A stretch of DNA of 64,000 nt from JAKLHL01 sp964411885 (GTDB lineage: Bacteria > Bdellovibrionota > JAFGOL01): assembly GCA_964411885.1 (NCBI GenBank), contig CAYPMK010000001.1, positions 9,779 to 73,778 of the forward strand, read 5' to 3'. Position numbers and translations under genes: made by a program. The notes under the pieces are model-generated. The model saw only the letters and a program-made list of their open reading frames with translations. It was not told the origin of the DNA and did not search any database. Positions 54,529 to 63,856 of this stretch are shown in pieces; the stretch's first letter is position 1; the number at the start of each line of letters is the position of its first letter.

Positions 54529-55374
54529 ATGTTTTTACTAATATGTTCTTTATTATCAAGTGTTTTAACGGCTCAAAATTATGAAGTAACGCCATATGGA
54601 GCAAAGGTGGCTTCTTTGGCAGAAGGTGGCAGAGCCTTTATCAATGGCTATGACTCTATCATGATAAATCCAGCTGGTACTGCCATGATAGAAGACCCTC
54701 AGTTTGGCTTTGCCTTTGATGCTGCTAATTATGTATCTATGTCTATTGGCTATGTCGATGACAGTGGCTTTCATATTATGCAAGTGTTTAAAGATATTGA
54801 TAGAGCCTTTTCAGTAGCAGGAGCACAAACGTATGCTGGATTTAGTTACGCTTTGTCTAAGTATTGGTTAGTTGGAGCTAATTTTGGCTATAATTACTAT
54901 CAAGACAACAATGGATGGGATGTTAATTTTGGTTTAGATTTTGGCCCTGGCCTGAAAAATGCTACTAGAACTGGCTTTATAGGTGCTGTAACGGTCAGGA
55001 ACCCTTTTGAAAATGGAGGACAGGGAGAGGTTTCTGGAACACTAGGATATTCATATAAGTCGACGTTTAGCATTACGATAGATAACATATATGTTTTTCA
55101 AGATGATATAATAATTGGCACAACAGTTGTGGATAGAAAAAGATATGACATAGTGATGGCTCTTGAAAGTTATCCTTTGGAGTCAGATGATTATTGCATG
55201 AGTTTTGCTGGTAGAATAGAGGATGTGAGCGGAGATAATAATCTAAAATTTGGGATTGGTTTTGGATATGTAGGGGACACTTTTAGGGCGGATCTTGGTC
55301 TTTTTGCTACTAAGTTTGAAAAATCTAAAATAGAAAAAATGACTTTTGCTATATCGCTGATATTTGGAGTGTAA
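54529..55374 (+). CDS. Outer membrane beta-barrel protein (PorV/FadL-like strands)
   Basis: About 281 residues. ATG 54529, with GGGTGA 8 bases before, is preferred to TTG 54514. The signal peptide is FLLICSLLSSVLTAQ. Mature sequence begins NYEVTPYGAKVASLAEGGRAFINGYDSIMINPAG, a pattern typical of PorV/UPF0164-type barrels (many genomes have xxxNPAgla here). Alternating strands continue to the terminal LIFGV. It may help secretion or surface transport; the ligand is unknown. Confidence 0.65.
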   Translation: MFLLICSLLSSVLTAQNYEVTPYGAKVASLAEGGRAFINGYDSIMINPAGTAMIEDPQFGFAFDAANYVSMSIGYVDDSGFHIMQVFKDIDRAFSVAGAQTYAGFSYALSKYWLVGANFGYNYYQDNNGWDVNFGLDFGPGLKNATRTGFIGAVTVRNPFENGGQGEVSGTLGYSYKSTFSITIDNIYVFQDDIIIGTTVVDRKRYDIVMALESYPLESDDYCMSFAGRIEDVSGDNNLKFGIGFGYVGDTFRADLGLFATKFEKSKIEKMTFAISLIFGV

Positions 55375-55387
55375 GATTGTTCTTTAG

Positions 55388-55487
55388 NNNNNNNNNNNNN
55401 NNNNNNNNNNNNNNNNNNNNNNNNNNNNNNNNNNNNNNNNNNNNNNNNNNNNNNNNNNNNNNNNNNNNNNNNNNNNNNNNNNNNNNN
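55388..55487. other. Scaffold gap (100 N)
   Basis: A second run of exactly 100 N. The sequence before it (55375-55387) is too short to tell what is lost. The M16-like gene after it is missing its N-terminal half, so the true missing sequence is probably much longer than 100 bases. Confidence 0.99.
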
Positions 55488-56300
55488 AGAGCTTTATTGA
55501 ACATTAATAGGAGGTCTATAAAATATCCACTTATAAGTTATTTTGCATCAAGATACAGTATATATAATGCTGGTAGAGATGGTTTTATAGAGGACATATC
55601 AAGTATATCAGAAGGAGAATTTAACGATTTTATCAAATGTTATTTTAGTGCGAATAATATAATTGTTTCTTTTACTGGAGTTAAAGAAAAAGAACTTCCT
55701 CTCCAAGATGCAACGTCATATAGACCTTGTTTTAAGAACGAACATTTTCATGTTAACTCCATTGATAAAATTGGTGATAATTCTGTTACAGATTTCTCTT
55801 ATTATCCTTCTGCACGATCTGGTTATATTGCTAGAATGGGATTTTTGAGTTCGGCTTGTAAGGGCAATAGTATCCTTTATGATGTCGTTGCAGAAATAAT
55901 ATCTAGAGATGATAGGATAAGATCAATTACAGAATCACTTGATGTCCAGAGCAACTGTTATAACAGGGTAGGTACTTTTGACTTAGTTTTTTCTGGAGAT
56001 AATACAAATTTTTCTCCAGGTTATTTTATACAAGAGATTTCTAGTTTGTTGAAGAGATTGGAAGAAGATGATCTTAAATTAGCAAAGGAACAGATTCTTG
56101 AGGATTATTATAAGAAAATAAATGATAAGGCTTCTTTTTCGTACCTATTAGCTAGAACACAACTTTTATATGGCGATCATAAAAAACTTGTGGATTATCC
56201 AAAAGAACTTGAAAAAATAGAACTAAAGGACATAAAAAGGGTATTGACGAACCTTTCTTCGTCTAAATATGTTTATCTTTTTATGAAAATGGGTAAATGA
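55488..56300 (+). CDS. M16 (pitrilysin-like) peptidase homologue, C-terminal part after a gap
   Basis: About 270 residues in frame after the gap look like an insulinase/M16 protein: SIYNAGRDGFIEDISSISEGEFNDFIKCYFSANNIIVSFTGVKE matches the end of a first M16 half, followed by the second half and a helical tail LEEDDLKLAKEQILEDYYKKIN. The HxxEH zinc motif would lie in the missing part, so activity cannot be judged. The true start lies in or before the gap. It is followed by a lipoprotein gene with 4-base overlap. Confidence 0.6.
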   Translation, partial: RALLNINRRSIKYPLISYFASRYSIYNAGRDGFIEDISSISEGEFNDFIKCYFSANNIIVSFTGVKEKELPLQDATSYRPCFKNEHFHVNSIDKIGDNSVTDFSYYPSARSGYIARMGFLSSACKGNSILYDVVAEIISRDDRIRSITESLDVQSNCYNRVGTFDLVFSGDNTNFSPGYFIQEISSLLKRLEEDDLKLAKEQILEDYYKKINDKASFSYLLARTQLLYGDHKKLVDYPKELEKIELKDIKRVLTNLSSSKYVYLFMKMGK

Positions 56301-57151
56301 ATAGAATTTTATATTGTTTGTTGATCTTGTTTTATTTGAGTAGCTGTTCTCGTTCTGAATACAATATGAGTGATGTGGTTTATCCAAAGAAAGACAAGAA
56401 TGATCATAGCGTTTCTTATGTTAAGATAAAAAGAAGTGGCCCTTTTACTAATTTATTCAGAATATCTGCTGACGATGTTCCTGTTTGGTGTGATCTAAGT
56501 GAAAGATCCTTAAAATATTTAGGAGCTGCTAATACCGTTTTGCAACCTAAAGACCTTAAGCCTATCTATGTTGCGTGTTATTCTGGCAAAACACCAGATA
56601 TCTATGATAACCATAACGTTGATCCTGCTCTAAAAATTGGTAAAAAAGTTTTGTATTTGTATGATCCATTAGATGAACTTCTATTTGTTACCGTTAACAT
56701 AAAAAGTAATTGTATCCAAGATATGCCTGTTTATTATTTTTCTTTATATTATGACCTTTGTACTGGTAATGGCGTGGAATGTTGCATGAATGGTAATGGG
56801 AAGTCTTTTAACATATACGCTGTTATAAAAGATGATCCTAGTTTAGATCTTAGAACAAGGCTCAAGAGCTTTTTTGAATATATCGCTAAACCATCGTTAT
56901 CGAATATGGCACAAGATGCGTCTTATGATATTTTTACATCTTATATAGAGGATGTTTGTTCATTCAACAGGTGGTATCATGGTGCTATTCACATGGGCAT
57001 AAAAGATCCAGAAACATTTTTGGATAAAAATGTTTGGACTGAGCATTTTGGCTCATTAAGAACTTGTGAAATAAAAATCCAAAACAGTTTGTTAATGTTC
57101 GTCGGGCCTAAAGGGCCAAAACCAGAACTTATCGATTCTCTAGTTCCTTGA
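56297..57151 (+). CDS. Lipoprotein, unknown function
   Basis: This 284-residue protein has a lipoprotein signal (MNRILYCLLILFYLSSC, Cys17). The rest is a globular domain with many Cys residues (VWCDLS, YVACYSG, SNCIQD, DLCTGNGVECCMNG, DVCSFN, RTCEI) that could form disulfides. I recognise no family. It starts within the M16 stop codon (ATGA) and its 3' end overlaps the convergent bactofilin gene by 23 bases. Confidence 0.6.
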   Translation: MNRILYCLLILFYLSSCSRSEYNMSDVVYPKKDKNDHSVSYVKIKRSGPFTNLFRISADDVPVWCDLSERSLKYLGAANTVLQPKDLKPIYVACYSGKTPDIYDNHNVDPALKIGKKVLYLYDPLDELLFVTVNIKSNCIQDMPVYYFSLYYDLCTGNGVECCMNGNGKSFNIYAVIKDDPSLDLRTRLKSFFEYIAKPSLSNMAQDASYDIFTSYIEDVCSFNRWYHGAIHMGIKDPETFLDKNVWTEHFGSLRTCEIKIQNSLLMFVGPKGPKPELIDSLVP

Positions 57152-57509
57152 ATTTTGGGTGGAACCTTGCCATTATGAGTTCTCCGTTTATTCTTGCACC
57201 ATCGCTTATATCTATTTTTGGCGCTTTTAATTTTCCATTTATTTGAGCCGTATCACCAACACATATTATATCGCTTGCAGTTACATCTCCTTCTAGTGCG
57301 CCACTTATTACTACAGTTTTGCCGTCTATATCTGCTTTTATTTTTGCTTGTTCACCGACTATGAGTGTGCCAGAAGATCTTATTGTTCCACTTATAGAAC
57401 CCTCTATTCTCGTATATCTTCCGAATTGAAAGTCTCCCTTAAAGCTTGATGAAACACTAATTACGTCCATCTCTTTGTCAAGATCAAGGGTTTTGATGTC
57501 TATATTCAT
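57129..57509 (-). CDS. Bactofilin
   Basis: This 126-residue protein is a bactofilin (DUF583), a small polymer-forming beta-helix cytoskeletal protein. The repeats read YTRIEGSISGTIRSSGTLIVGEQAKIKADIDGKTVVISGALEGDVTASDIICVGDTAQINGKLKAPKIDISDGARINGELIM. Bactofilins position cell-wall enzymes. It is the third gene of a minus-strand operon after the L,D-transpeptidase and a small membrane protein (4-base overlaps), so a wall-shaping role fits. Confidence 0.92.
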   Translation of the reverse strand: MNIDIKTLDLDKEMDVISVSSSFKGDFQFGRYTRIEGSISGTIRSSGTLIVGEQAKIKADIDGKTVVISGALEGDVTASDIICVGDTAQINGKLKAPKIDISDGARINGELIMARFHPKFKELENR

Positions 57510-57736
57510 CTTCTTGATTGTATTAGCTCCTTTTTTAAAAGCTTATTCTGTTCTAATATATGCCAATTCTCTGCCCACTGTATTAGGTAAGCAAGAAAGA
57601 ATATAAAGCAGGCTACAATTATAATTGAATTTATTATTATTATTATTCTTAATAGAGAAGGGGATAAACTTAGGACCTTTAGTCTTTTTGGACCTTTATA
57701 AAAAGATATTATTATGTTTTCCATCTCTCTTTTCAT
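57506..57736 (-). CDS. Small membrane protein of the bactofilin operon
   Basis: This 76-residue protein has a basic cytoplasmic segment with ISFYKGPKRLKVLSLSPS, one membrane helix (about 29-50), then a short coiled-coil-like tail EQNKLLKKELIQSRR. The N-terminal SFYKGPKRLKVLSLS part resembles the anchor found at the start of M23 (LytM) peptidases that neighbour bactofilins in other bacteria, but no peptidase domain follows. It overlaps both neighbours by 4 bases. It may connect the bactofilin polymer to the L,D-transpeptidase. Confidence 0.7.
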   Translation of the reverse strand: MKREMENIIISFYKGPKRLKVLSLSPSLLRIIIIINSIIIVACFIFFLAYLIQWAENWHILEQNKLLKKELIQSRR

Positions 57737-58359
57737 TTTAACTCTTCATACACTATATCTGTTGATTTTTCTAGCCCCCTACTTATTTTAAATTTTAAGG
57801 TCCCATATTGTATGGCTGTGGAGCTTGTATTGTTTGTTGTTTTTATTCTGACAGCATCCTTACTGTCAGCTATTATAATTGGCGTTTGCTTTAGCTTTAT
57901 AAGTTTTATTAATTTAAGGAGTTTGTCATTTTGCATTATGATACAGCCTCTTGTAGATGTTTTTGGACCTAATCTTGTTTGTTCATCTGTTCCGTGTATC
58001 CAAATACCACCACCTGTTTTACCCGCTTTTATGTCTATTGGATTTGGATAATTAAGGACCACCGCCATTGGGCCATATGTTTCGTCTGGTAGTTCATCTA
58101 TATTTATGAATTTTATCCCAAAATAAACACCTGTAGGGGTTTTATGATCTCCCTGTTTTTGCTTTGTTCCACTAATTAATCCAAAAGAGGCTGTTTCCTC
58201 AAAGAGTATGGTTAAAACATTGTTTTTATTCTCTATCACTTTTATAAAACCGTCTTTTTTTGATGCAACGATAGCCCTGTCTCCTTTGGCAAGTTCCAAA
58301 TTGGCGCTGAAGCCAAAGCACAAGTTAAAACTTAAGACGGTAAAGATTAATGTACCCAT
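57733..58359 (-). CDS. L,D-transpeptidase (YkuD family)
   Basis: This 208-residue secreted protein (signal peptide about 1-18) has a YkuD catalytic domain with WIHGTDEQTRLGPKTSTRGCIIMQ: His and Cys of the HxGx..S/TxGC motif are present. GLISGTKQKQGDHKTPTGVYFG and LPDETYGPMAVVLNYPNP also fit. It would form or attach via 3-3 peptidoglycan cross-links in the periplasm. It is first in the bactofilin operon and divergent from the lpxH-like gene by 32 bases. Confidence 0.88.
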   Translation of the reverse strand: MGTLIFTVLSFNLCFGFSANLELAKGDRAIVASKKDGFIKVIENKNNVLTILFEETASFGLISGTKQKQGDHKTPTGVYFGIKFINIDELPDETYGPMAVVLNYPNPIDIKAGKTGGGIWIHGTDEQTRLGPKTSTRGCIIMQNDKLLKLIKLIKLKQTPIIIADSKDAVRIKTTNNTSSTAIQYGTLKFKISRGLEKSTDIVYEELK

Positions 58360-58391
58360 TACTTTATTTATGATAGCATTTTTTATAAGTT

Positions 58392-59117
58392 ATGGGCAGA
58401 GTTATAATAGTAGGGGACGTACATATTGGTGCCAACGGTGGTCAAAGGCATAAAAGTTTTTCTGCCTTTTTGGACCATGTCAGGCTTGAAAAGCCTCAGG
58501 CATTGCTTTTAGCGGGTGATATATTTGAGTTTATGTATGGTAATACAAAATGGAACTCAAAGAAATATCCAGATATTTTTCAAAAACTTAACCTGATACA
58601 CAAAAATGGTATAAAAATATATTACGTATACGGTAATCATGATTTTTGTTTCCATCCGGCTTTTGATTTCATTAATATTTCTGCTGGTTATGAAAAGATA
58701 AAAATAGCAGGACGTAATTTTTGTTTTAAACATGGCGATGGACTTGATCCAAATGATAAGAAATATATCCTACTTAAAAAGATTTTAAGAAGTAAATTTT
58801 TTTCTTTAATGGCACAGATCACTCCAGACTTTGTTTTATACCTTCTTGCTAATTTCTTTTCTTCTTTGAGTAGAAGGGTTGATCATGATCCTAGAGTGCT
58901 TGAAAAAAGATCAATGATATATAAAGAAGCTGCCTTAGACCTTTTGAACAAAGGCGGACTTGATGTTGTAGCCTTTGGCCATACACACGTTGCAGAGTTT
59001 TGCCGCATAGGTCATCCTGGTCGAATATACTTGAATCCGGGCTTTTTTGGGAAAGACCGCACATATGCCGTTATAGAGAATGACAATAGTGTTTATATTG
59101 GTGTTTTCAACGAATAG
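58392..59117 (+). CDS. LpxH-like metallophosphoesterase
   Basis: This 241-residue calcineurin-fold enzyme has the metal ligands GDVHIG, LLAGDIFEF, YGNHDFCF, FKHGDGLDP and FGHTHVAEF in the order of LpxH, the UDP-2,3-diacylglucosamine pyrophosphatase of lipid A synthesis. A helical insert with the YLLANFFSSLSRR segment matches the LpxH lid region. It has GNHD where E. coli LpxH has GNRD. Since hldD is also present, an LPS role is reasonable, though no other lpx gene is in the window. Confidence 0.8.
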   Translation: MGRVIIVGDVHIGANGGQRHKSFSAFLDHVRLEKPQALLLAGDIFEFMYGNTKWNSKKYPDIFQKLNLIHKNGIKIYYVYGNHDFCFHPAFDFINISAGYEKIKIAGRNFCFKHGDGLDPNDKKYILLKKILRSKFFSLMAQITPDFVLYLLANFFSSLSRRVDHDPRVLEKRSMIYKEAALDLLNKGGLDVVAFGHTHVAEFCRIGHPGRIYLNPGFFGKDRTYAVIENDNSVYIGVFNE

Positions 59118-59148
59118 TGCTAATATTTTGATATAGGGGGGATGTGAT

Positions 59149-61227
59149 ATGGCAAACTTTGATATTAATACTTTTATAAAGAGTAATCAAAACATTGAAG
59201 AGTACAAAGAGTTTAACTGGGAAGGTAGTTTTCAGGACTATGTAAATATAGTCACTAAAAAACCTCAAGTAACACGTAATGCCTTCCAGCGTCTATATGA
59301 TATGGTTAATTCATATGGGAAAGAAGAATATGTTGAATTTAAAAAGAACATAACTAGATTTAATTTCTTTAAGGACGATGATCATAATGCAGCAGATGCG
59401 GTATATGGTCTTGACATATCTCTTATGAAACTTGTTGATATATTTAAAGCAGCCTCACAGGGTTATGGTCCAGAAAAAAGGGTCCTTTTACTTCATGGTC
59501 CTGTTGGATCTGCAAAGAGTACTATTGCAAGATTGTTGAAAGAAGGGCTTGAAGCTTATTCAAAGAAAGACGATGGAGCTATGTACACTTTTAAGTGGAT
59601 AGATCCAAATCCACCTGCAGGCCAAGATAAATTACTTGGTGGAGAAAAATTCCTTAAATGTCCAATACACGAAGAACCACTAAAGTTAATACCAGAAGAA
59701 ATGCGTCCAAAATTCCTTGCAGAAATTAACAAAGGTAAAAAAACAGATTTTAAGGTCAATATAAAAGGCGACCTTTGTCCAAGCTGTAGATATATATATA
59801 ATCAGTTGATGATGCGTTATGATGGTGATTGGACCAAAGTAATGCAACACGTAGTCGTTTATAGATTAATACTTTCTGAAAAAGACAGGATAGGTATTGG
59901 CACCTTCCAACCTAAAGACGAGAAAAATCAGGATTCCACAGAATTAACAGGAGATGTTAATTACAGGAAGATAGCTCTTTTTGGTAGTGATTCAGATCCT
60001 AGAGCTTTTAACTTTGATGGTGAGCTTAATATAGGTAACCGTGGTCTTGTTGAGTTCGTAGAGATATTAAAACTAGACGTTGCATTCCTTTACGATCTAC
60101 TTGGTGCTAGCCAGGAACACAAAATAAAACCGAAAAAATTCCCACAGACAGACATAGATCTAGTTATACTTGGTCATACCAATGAACCTGAGTTTAGAAA
60201 ACTTCAAAGCAACGAGTATATGGAAGCTTTGAGGGATAGGACACTTAAAATAGATATACCTTATGTTACAAAACTTACAGAAGAGATAAAGATCTATAAA
60301 AAAGATTTTAATGAGAATTCTGTAAGAGGAAAACATATAGCTCCACATACAATAGAAATGGCAGGTATGTGGGCCGTGCTAACTAGACTAGAACCACCTA
60401 AAAAAGCTAATCTTACTATACTTCAAAAATTAAAACTTTATGACGGCAAAATGGCTCCCGGTTTTACAGAGGAAGACGTAAAGGAATTAAGGAAAGAATC
60501 AAGAAGAGAAGGTTTGGATGGAATTTCTCCTCGATATATACAGGACAAGATATCAAATGCGCTTGTTTCTGATATCTACGGCGATGTTGGTTGTGTTAAT
60601 CCTTTTATGGTAATGAATGAATTAGAAGGAGGATTAAAACACCACAACCTTATAGATTCAGAGGAAAAGAAGCAATACTACATGGAGCTCTTGGCTATTG
60701 TAAAACAGGAATATGAAGAATTGGTCAAAAATGAAGTACAGCGAGCAATTTCTGCAGACGATGACGCAGTGGCAAGACTATGCTCAAACTACATAGATAA
60801 TGTTAAGGCTTTTACTAGAAAAGAAAAAGTAAGGAACAAATATACTGGTGAGAATGAAGAGCCAGATGAAAGATTAATGCGTTCGATAGAAGAAAAAATA
60901 GATATACCAGACAGCAGAAAAGATGATTTTAGGAAAGAGATAATGAACTATATAGCAGCACTTTCTTTAGATGGTAAACAGTTTGACTATAAGACTAACG
61001 AGAGGCTGTATAGGGCTCTTGAATTAAAATTGTTTGAGGACCAAAAGGATACAATAAAACTAACCTCTCTTGTTAGTGGTGTGGTTGACAAAGAGACACA
61101 AGAAAAGATAGATATAGTTAAAGCAAGATTGATAAAGAACTATGGTTATTGTGAAATATGTTCTACAGATGTTCTTAACTTTGTTGCTTCTATTTTTGCA
61201 AGAGGCGACGTAAGGAAGGAAAACTAA
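59149..61227 (+). CDS. prkA: PrkA family serine protein kinase
   Basis: PrkA (692 residues) has an AAA-type N-terminal domain with P-loop [21 protein letters not shown], and a C-terminal kinase-like/PrkA_C region. [31 protein letters not shown] and [30 protein letters not shown] are typical of the family. In E. coli the homologue YeaG works with YeaH in stress and starvation. Recent studies see AAA protease activity in PrkA. The start follows a strong GGGGGG site. It leads the prkA-DUF444-spoVR operon. Confidence 0.96.
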   Translation: MANFDINTFIKSNQNIEEYKEFNWEGSFQDYVNIVTKKPQVTRNAFQRLYDMVNSYGKEEYVEFKKNITRFNFFKDDDHNAADAVYGLDISLMKLVDIFKAASQGYGPEKRVLLLHGPVGSAKSTIARLLKEGLEAYSKKDDGAMYTFKWIDPNPPAGQDKLLGGEKFLKCPIHEEPLKLIPEEMRPKFLAEINKGKKTDFKVNIKGDLCPSCRYIYNQLMMRYDGDWTKVMQHVVVYRLILSEKDRIGIGTFQPKDEKNQDSTELTGDVNYRKIALFGSDSDPRAFNFDGELNIGNRGLVEFVEILKLDVAFLYDLLGASQEHKIKPKKFPQTDIDLVILGHTNEPEFRKLQSNEYMEALRDRTLKIDIPYVTKLTEEIKIYKKDFNENSVRGKHIAPHTIEMAGMWAVLTRLEPPKKANLTILQKLKLYDGKMAPGFTEEDVKELRKESRREGLDGISPRYIQDKISNALVSDIYGDVGCVNPFMVMNELEGGLKHHNLIDSEEKKQYYMELLAIVKQEYEELVKNEVQRAISADDDAVARLCSNYIDNVKAFTRKEKVRNKYTGENEEPDERLMRSIEEKIDIPDSRKDDFRKEIMNYIAALSLDGKQFDYKTNERLYRALELKLFEDQKDTIKLTSLVSGVVDKETQEKIDIVKARLIKNYGYCEICSTDVLNFVASIFARGDVRKEN

Positions 61228-61235
61228 ATAACACC

Positions 61236-62345
61236 ATGGTTTCAAAAATAGAAAGAGATCATGCAAGGTTCCAAGAGATAGTAAAGGGAAAGATACGTCA
61301 GAACCTTAAGGAATACATTACCAAGGGAGAAATGATAGGTCGCGTAGGTAAACACTTTGTAAGTATTCCTGTTCCCAGAATAGATCTTCCACGATTTAGA
61401 TATGGACTTCCAGAGACTGGTGGAGTTAGTTCTGGCGATGGCGCAGAAGGTACTCCACTTGGACCAGCTTATGATCCAGAAGATGGTGGCGGAGAGGCTG
61501 GTAACCAGCCGGGACAACATGAACTTGAAGTTGATATAAGCATAGAAGAACTTGCAAAGATGTTGGGAGAAGAACTAGAACTTCCAAAAATAGAACCAAA
61601 AGGTTCAAGTAAAATGGAAGCTATGAAAAGAGTTTATAGGGGTGTTCATCTTGTTGGTCCACGGTCCTTGGTTCATTTTAAAAGAACATATAAAGAAGCA
61701 TTAAAGAGACAAATAATATCTGGAGAATACGATCCAGATGATCCTGTTATTGTTCCAATAAAGAAAGATTTTAGATATAGGGGATGGAAGGACATAGTTC
61801 AACCTCAATATAATGCAGTGGTTATATATATGATGGATGTTAGCGGAAGCATGGGTGATGAGCAAAAAGAGATGGTTAGAATAGAATCTTTTTGGATAGA
61901 TACTTGGCTAAGGAGTCATTATAGGGACCTTGAAACAAGATTCATAGTACATGATGCTTCTGCAAGACTGGTAGATAGAGAAACTTTTTTTAAGACAAAA
62001 GAAAGTGGCGGAACGCTAATTTCTTCTGCCTATAAACTTTGTGACATACTAATAGACAGAGAATTCCCGCCAGATGAATGGAACGTTTATCCCTTCCATT
62101 TTTCTGATGGAGATAATTGGTCGTCAGAGGATACGCGTGTTTGTGTAGAACTTTTAAAAAATAACATTATCCCAAAATCCAATATGTTTTGTTATGGTCA
62201 GGTAACAAGTAGGTACGGATCTGGACAGTTTATAAAAGATCTACAAGAGAACTTTAAAGATGATGATAAACTTATCCTTTCAACTATAGAGAATAAAGAC
62301 GGTATACTTAATTCCATAAAAGATTTTCTTGGAAAAGGTAAATGA
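61236..62345 (+). CDS. yeaH: DUF444 / YeaH family protein
   Basis: This 369-residue protein matches YeaH/YhbH. A basic start with an [18 protein letters not shown] segment is followed by a Gly-rich linker (about 70-95), and a von Willebrand A-like domain with MIDAS motif [17 protein letters not shown] and a late [12 protein letters not shown]. It works with PrkA in stress response. It starts 8 bases after prkA and overlaps spoVR by 4 bases. Confidence 0.94.
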   Translation: MVSKIERDHARFQEIVKGKIRQNLKEYITKGEMIGRVGKHFVSIPVPRIDLPRFRYGLPETGGVSSGDGAEGTPLGPAYDPEDGGGEAGNQPGQHELEVDISIEELAKMLGEELELPKIEPKGSSKMEAMKRVYRGVHLVGPRSLVHFKRTYKEALKRQIISGEYDPDDPVIVPIKKDFRYRGWKDIVQPQYNAVVIYMMDVSGSMGDEQKEMVRIESFWIDTWLRSHYRDLETRFIVHDASARLVDRETFFKTKESGGTLISSAYKLCDILIDREFPPDEWNVYPFHFSDGDNWSSEDTRVCVELLKNNIIPKSNMFCYGQVTSRYGSGQFIKDLQENFKDDDKLILSTIENKDGILNSIKDFLGKGK

Positions 62346-63856
62346 GCATGATGGTAGGAACAGAACTTACTCCTCAACTACAAAGAATAAATGAACAGGT
62401 GAAAAAATATGCCCTTAGTTATGGGTTAGATTTTTTTGAAGTAATATTTGAGATGATAGACTATAAGCAGGTGAACGAAATAGCTTCACTTGGTGGTTTT
62501 CCAACACGTTATCCTCATTGGCGTTTTGGGATGGAGTATGACAGGCTCTCAAAAAGTTATCAGTACGGACTTCACAAGATATATGAGATGGTAATAAACA
62601 ATGACCCTTGTTATGCGTATCTTTTAAGAGCAAATAAACTCATAGATCAAAAACTTGTGATGGCCCACGTTTATGCGCATTGTGATTTTTTTAAATGTAA
62701 TATGTATTTTGATGGCACTAACAGAAAGATGATGGACGAAATGGCAAATCATGCAACAAGGGTTCGTCGATATATGGACAAACATGGTGTTAGTGTTGTT
62801 GAGGATTTTATTGATGCATGTCTTTCTATAGAGAATCTAATAGATTATCATTATAATCGTGCGGAACGTCTTTATAAACCAATAGAGCAAGAGATAGACG
62901 AGGATGATGTTGATACAGAAAGTCCTCCACTAAGAGTACCGAAACTTAAGAGCAAGAATTATATGGATAAATTCATAAATCCAGATTCTTTCATCAAACA
63001 ACAGCTTGATAAACTTTTAAAACAAAAAGAAAAGAGTAAAAAATTTCCTTCAGAAGATGAAAAAGATGTTCTCTTGTTTCTTCAGGAATATGCTCCATTA
63101 AAGAACTGGCAGAGGGATGTGTTGTCCATAATCAGAGAAGAATCTTATTATTTTTCTCCACAGGGACAAACAAAAATAATGAATGAGGGGTGGGCTAGTT
63201 ATTGGCATTCAAGGATAATGACAGAAAAAGCATTAATGGATTCTGAAATTGTGGATTTTGCAGATCATCATAGTGGCACTGTTCATATGAGACCGGGAAC
63301 TCTTAATCCTTATAAACTTGGTCTAGAACTTTTTAGAGACATAGAGGAGCGATGGGATAAGGGAATGTTCGGCAAAGAGTGGGAAGAGTGTAACGACTTT
63401 AAAGAAAAAAAGAACTGGGATAAGAAACTTGGTTTTGGTAGACAAAAGATATTTGAGGTAAGACGACTTTATAATGATGTTACTTTTATAGATACTTTCC
63501 TTACTCCAGAGTTCGCGCAAAAGTTCAAACTTTTCGTCTTTGATGCTAATAAAAAAACTGGTCAGTGGGAAATAGCAAGTCGTGAATTCAAAAAAGTTAA
63601 AGATAAATTACTTTTCCAACTTACAAATTTTGGTCAACCATTCATTTCTGTTAGTGATGCTAATTTTAAGAACAGGGGTGAGTTGTTGCTTTCGCATAGA
63701 CACGAAGGATTTGATTTAAAGGTGTCTGAGGCGCATAGGACGTTAGAGAATGTATTTAAGATATGGAGACGTACTGTAAATATAAAAACGATAGTGCAAG
63801 GTGAAAATAAACTGTTGAGTTACGACGGAAAAGAACACACTGAATCCCCTTTATAA
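62342..63856 (+). CDS. SpoVR family protein (YcgB-like)
   Basis: This 504-residue cytoplasmic protein matches Spo[107 protein letters not shown] and [20 protein letters not shown]. The founding member is needed for spore cortex in Bacillus, but most family members are in non-sporulating bacteria next to prkA and yeaH, as here. Start overlaps the DUF444 stop (ATGA). Confidence 0.96.
   Translation: MSMMVGTELTPQLQRINEQVKKYALSYGLDFFEVIFEMIDYKQVNEIASLGGFPTRYPHWRFGMEYDRLSKSYQYGLHKIYEMVINNDPCYAYLLRANKLIDQKLVMAHVYAHCDFFKCNMYFDGTNRKMMDEMANHATRVRRYMDKHGVSVVEDFIDACLSIENLIDYHYNRAERLYKPIEQEIDEDDVDTESPPLRVPKLKSKNYMDKFINPDSFIKQQLDKLLKQKEKSKKFPSEDEKDVLLFLQEYAPLKNWQRDVLSIIREESYYFSPQGQTKIMNEGWASYWHSRIMTEKALMDSEIVDFADHHSGTVHMRPGTLNPYKLGLELFRDIEERWDKGMFGKEWEECNDFKEKKNWDKKLGFGRQKIFEVRRLYNDVTFIDTFLTPEFAQKFKLFVFDANKKTGQWEIASREFKKVKDKLLFQLTNFGQPFISVSDANFKNRGELLLSHRHEGFDLKVSEAHRTLENVFKIWRRTVNIKTIVQGENKLLSYDGKEHTESPL

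Noticed and set aside
59149..63856. Evidence for sporulation from prkA and spoVR
   Set aside because: These two with DUF444 form a widespread stress module in non-sporulating bacteria, and the envelope genes show a diderm; no other spore gene is present.
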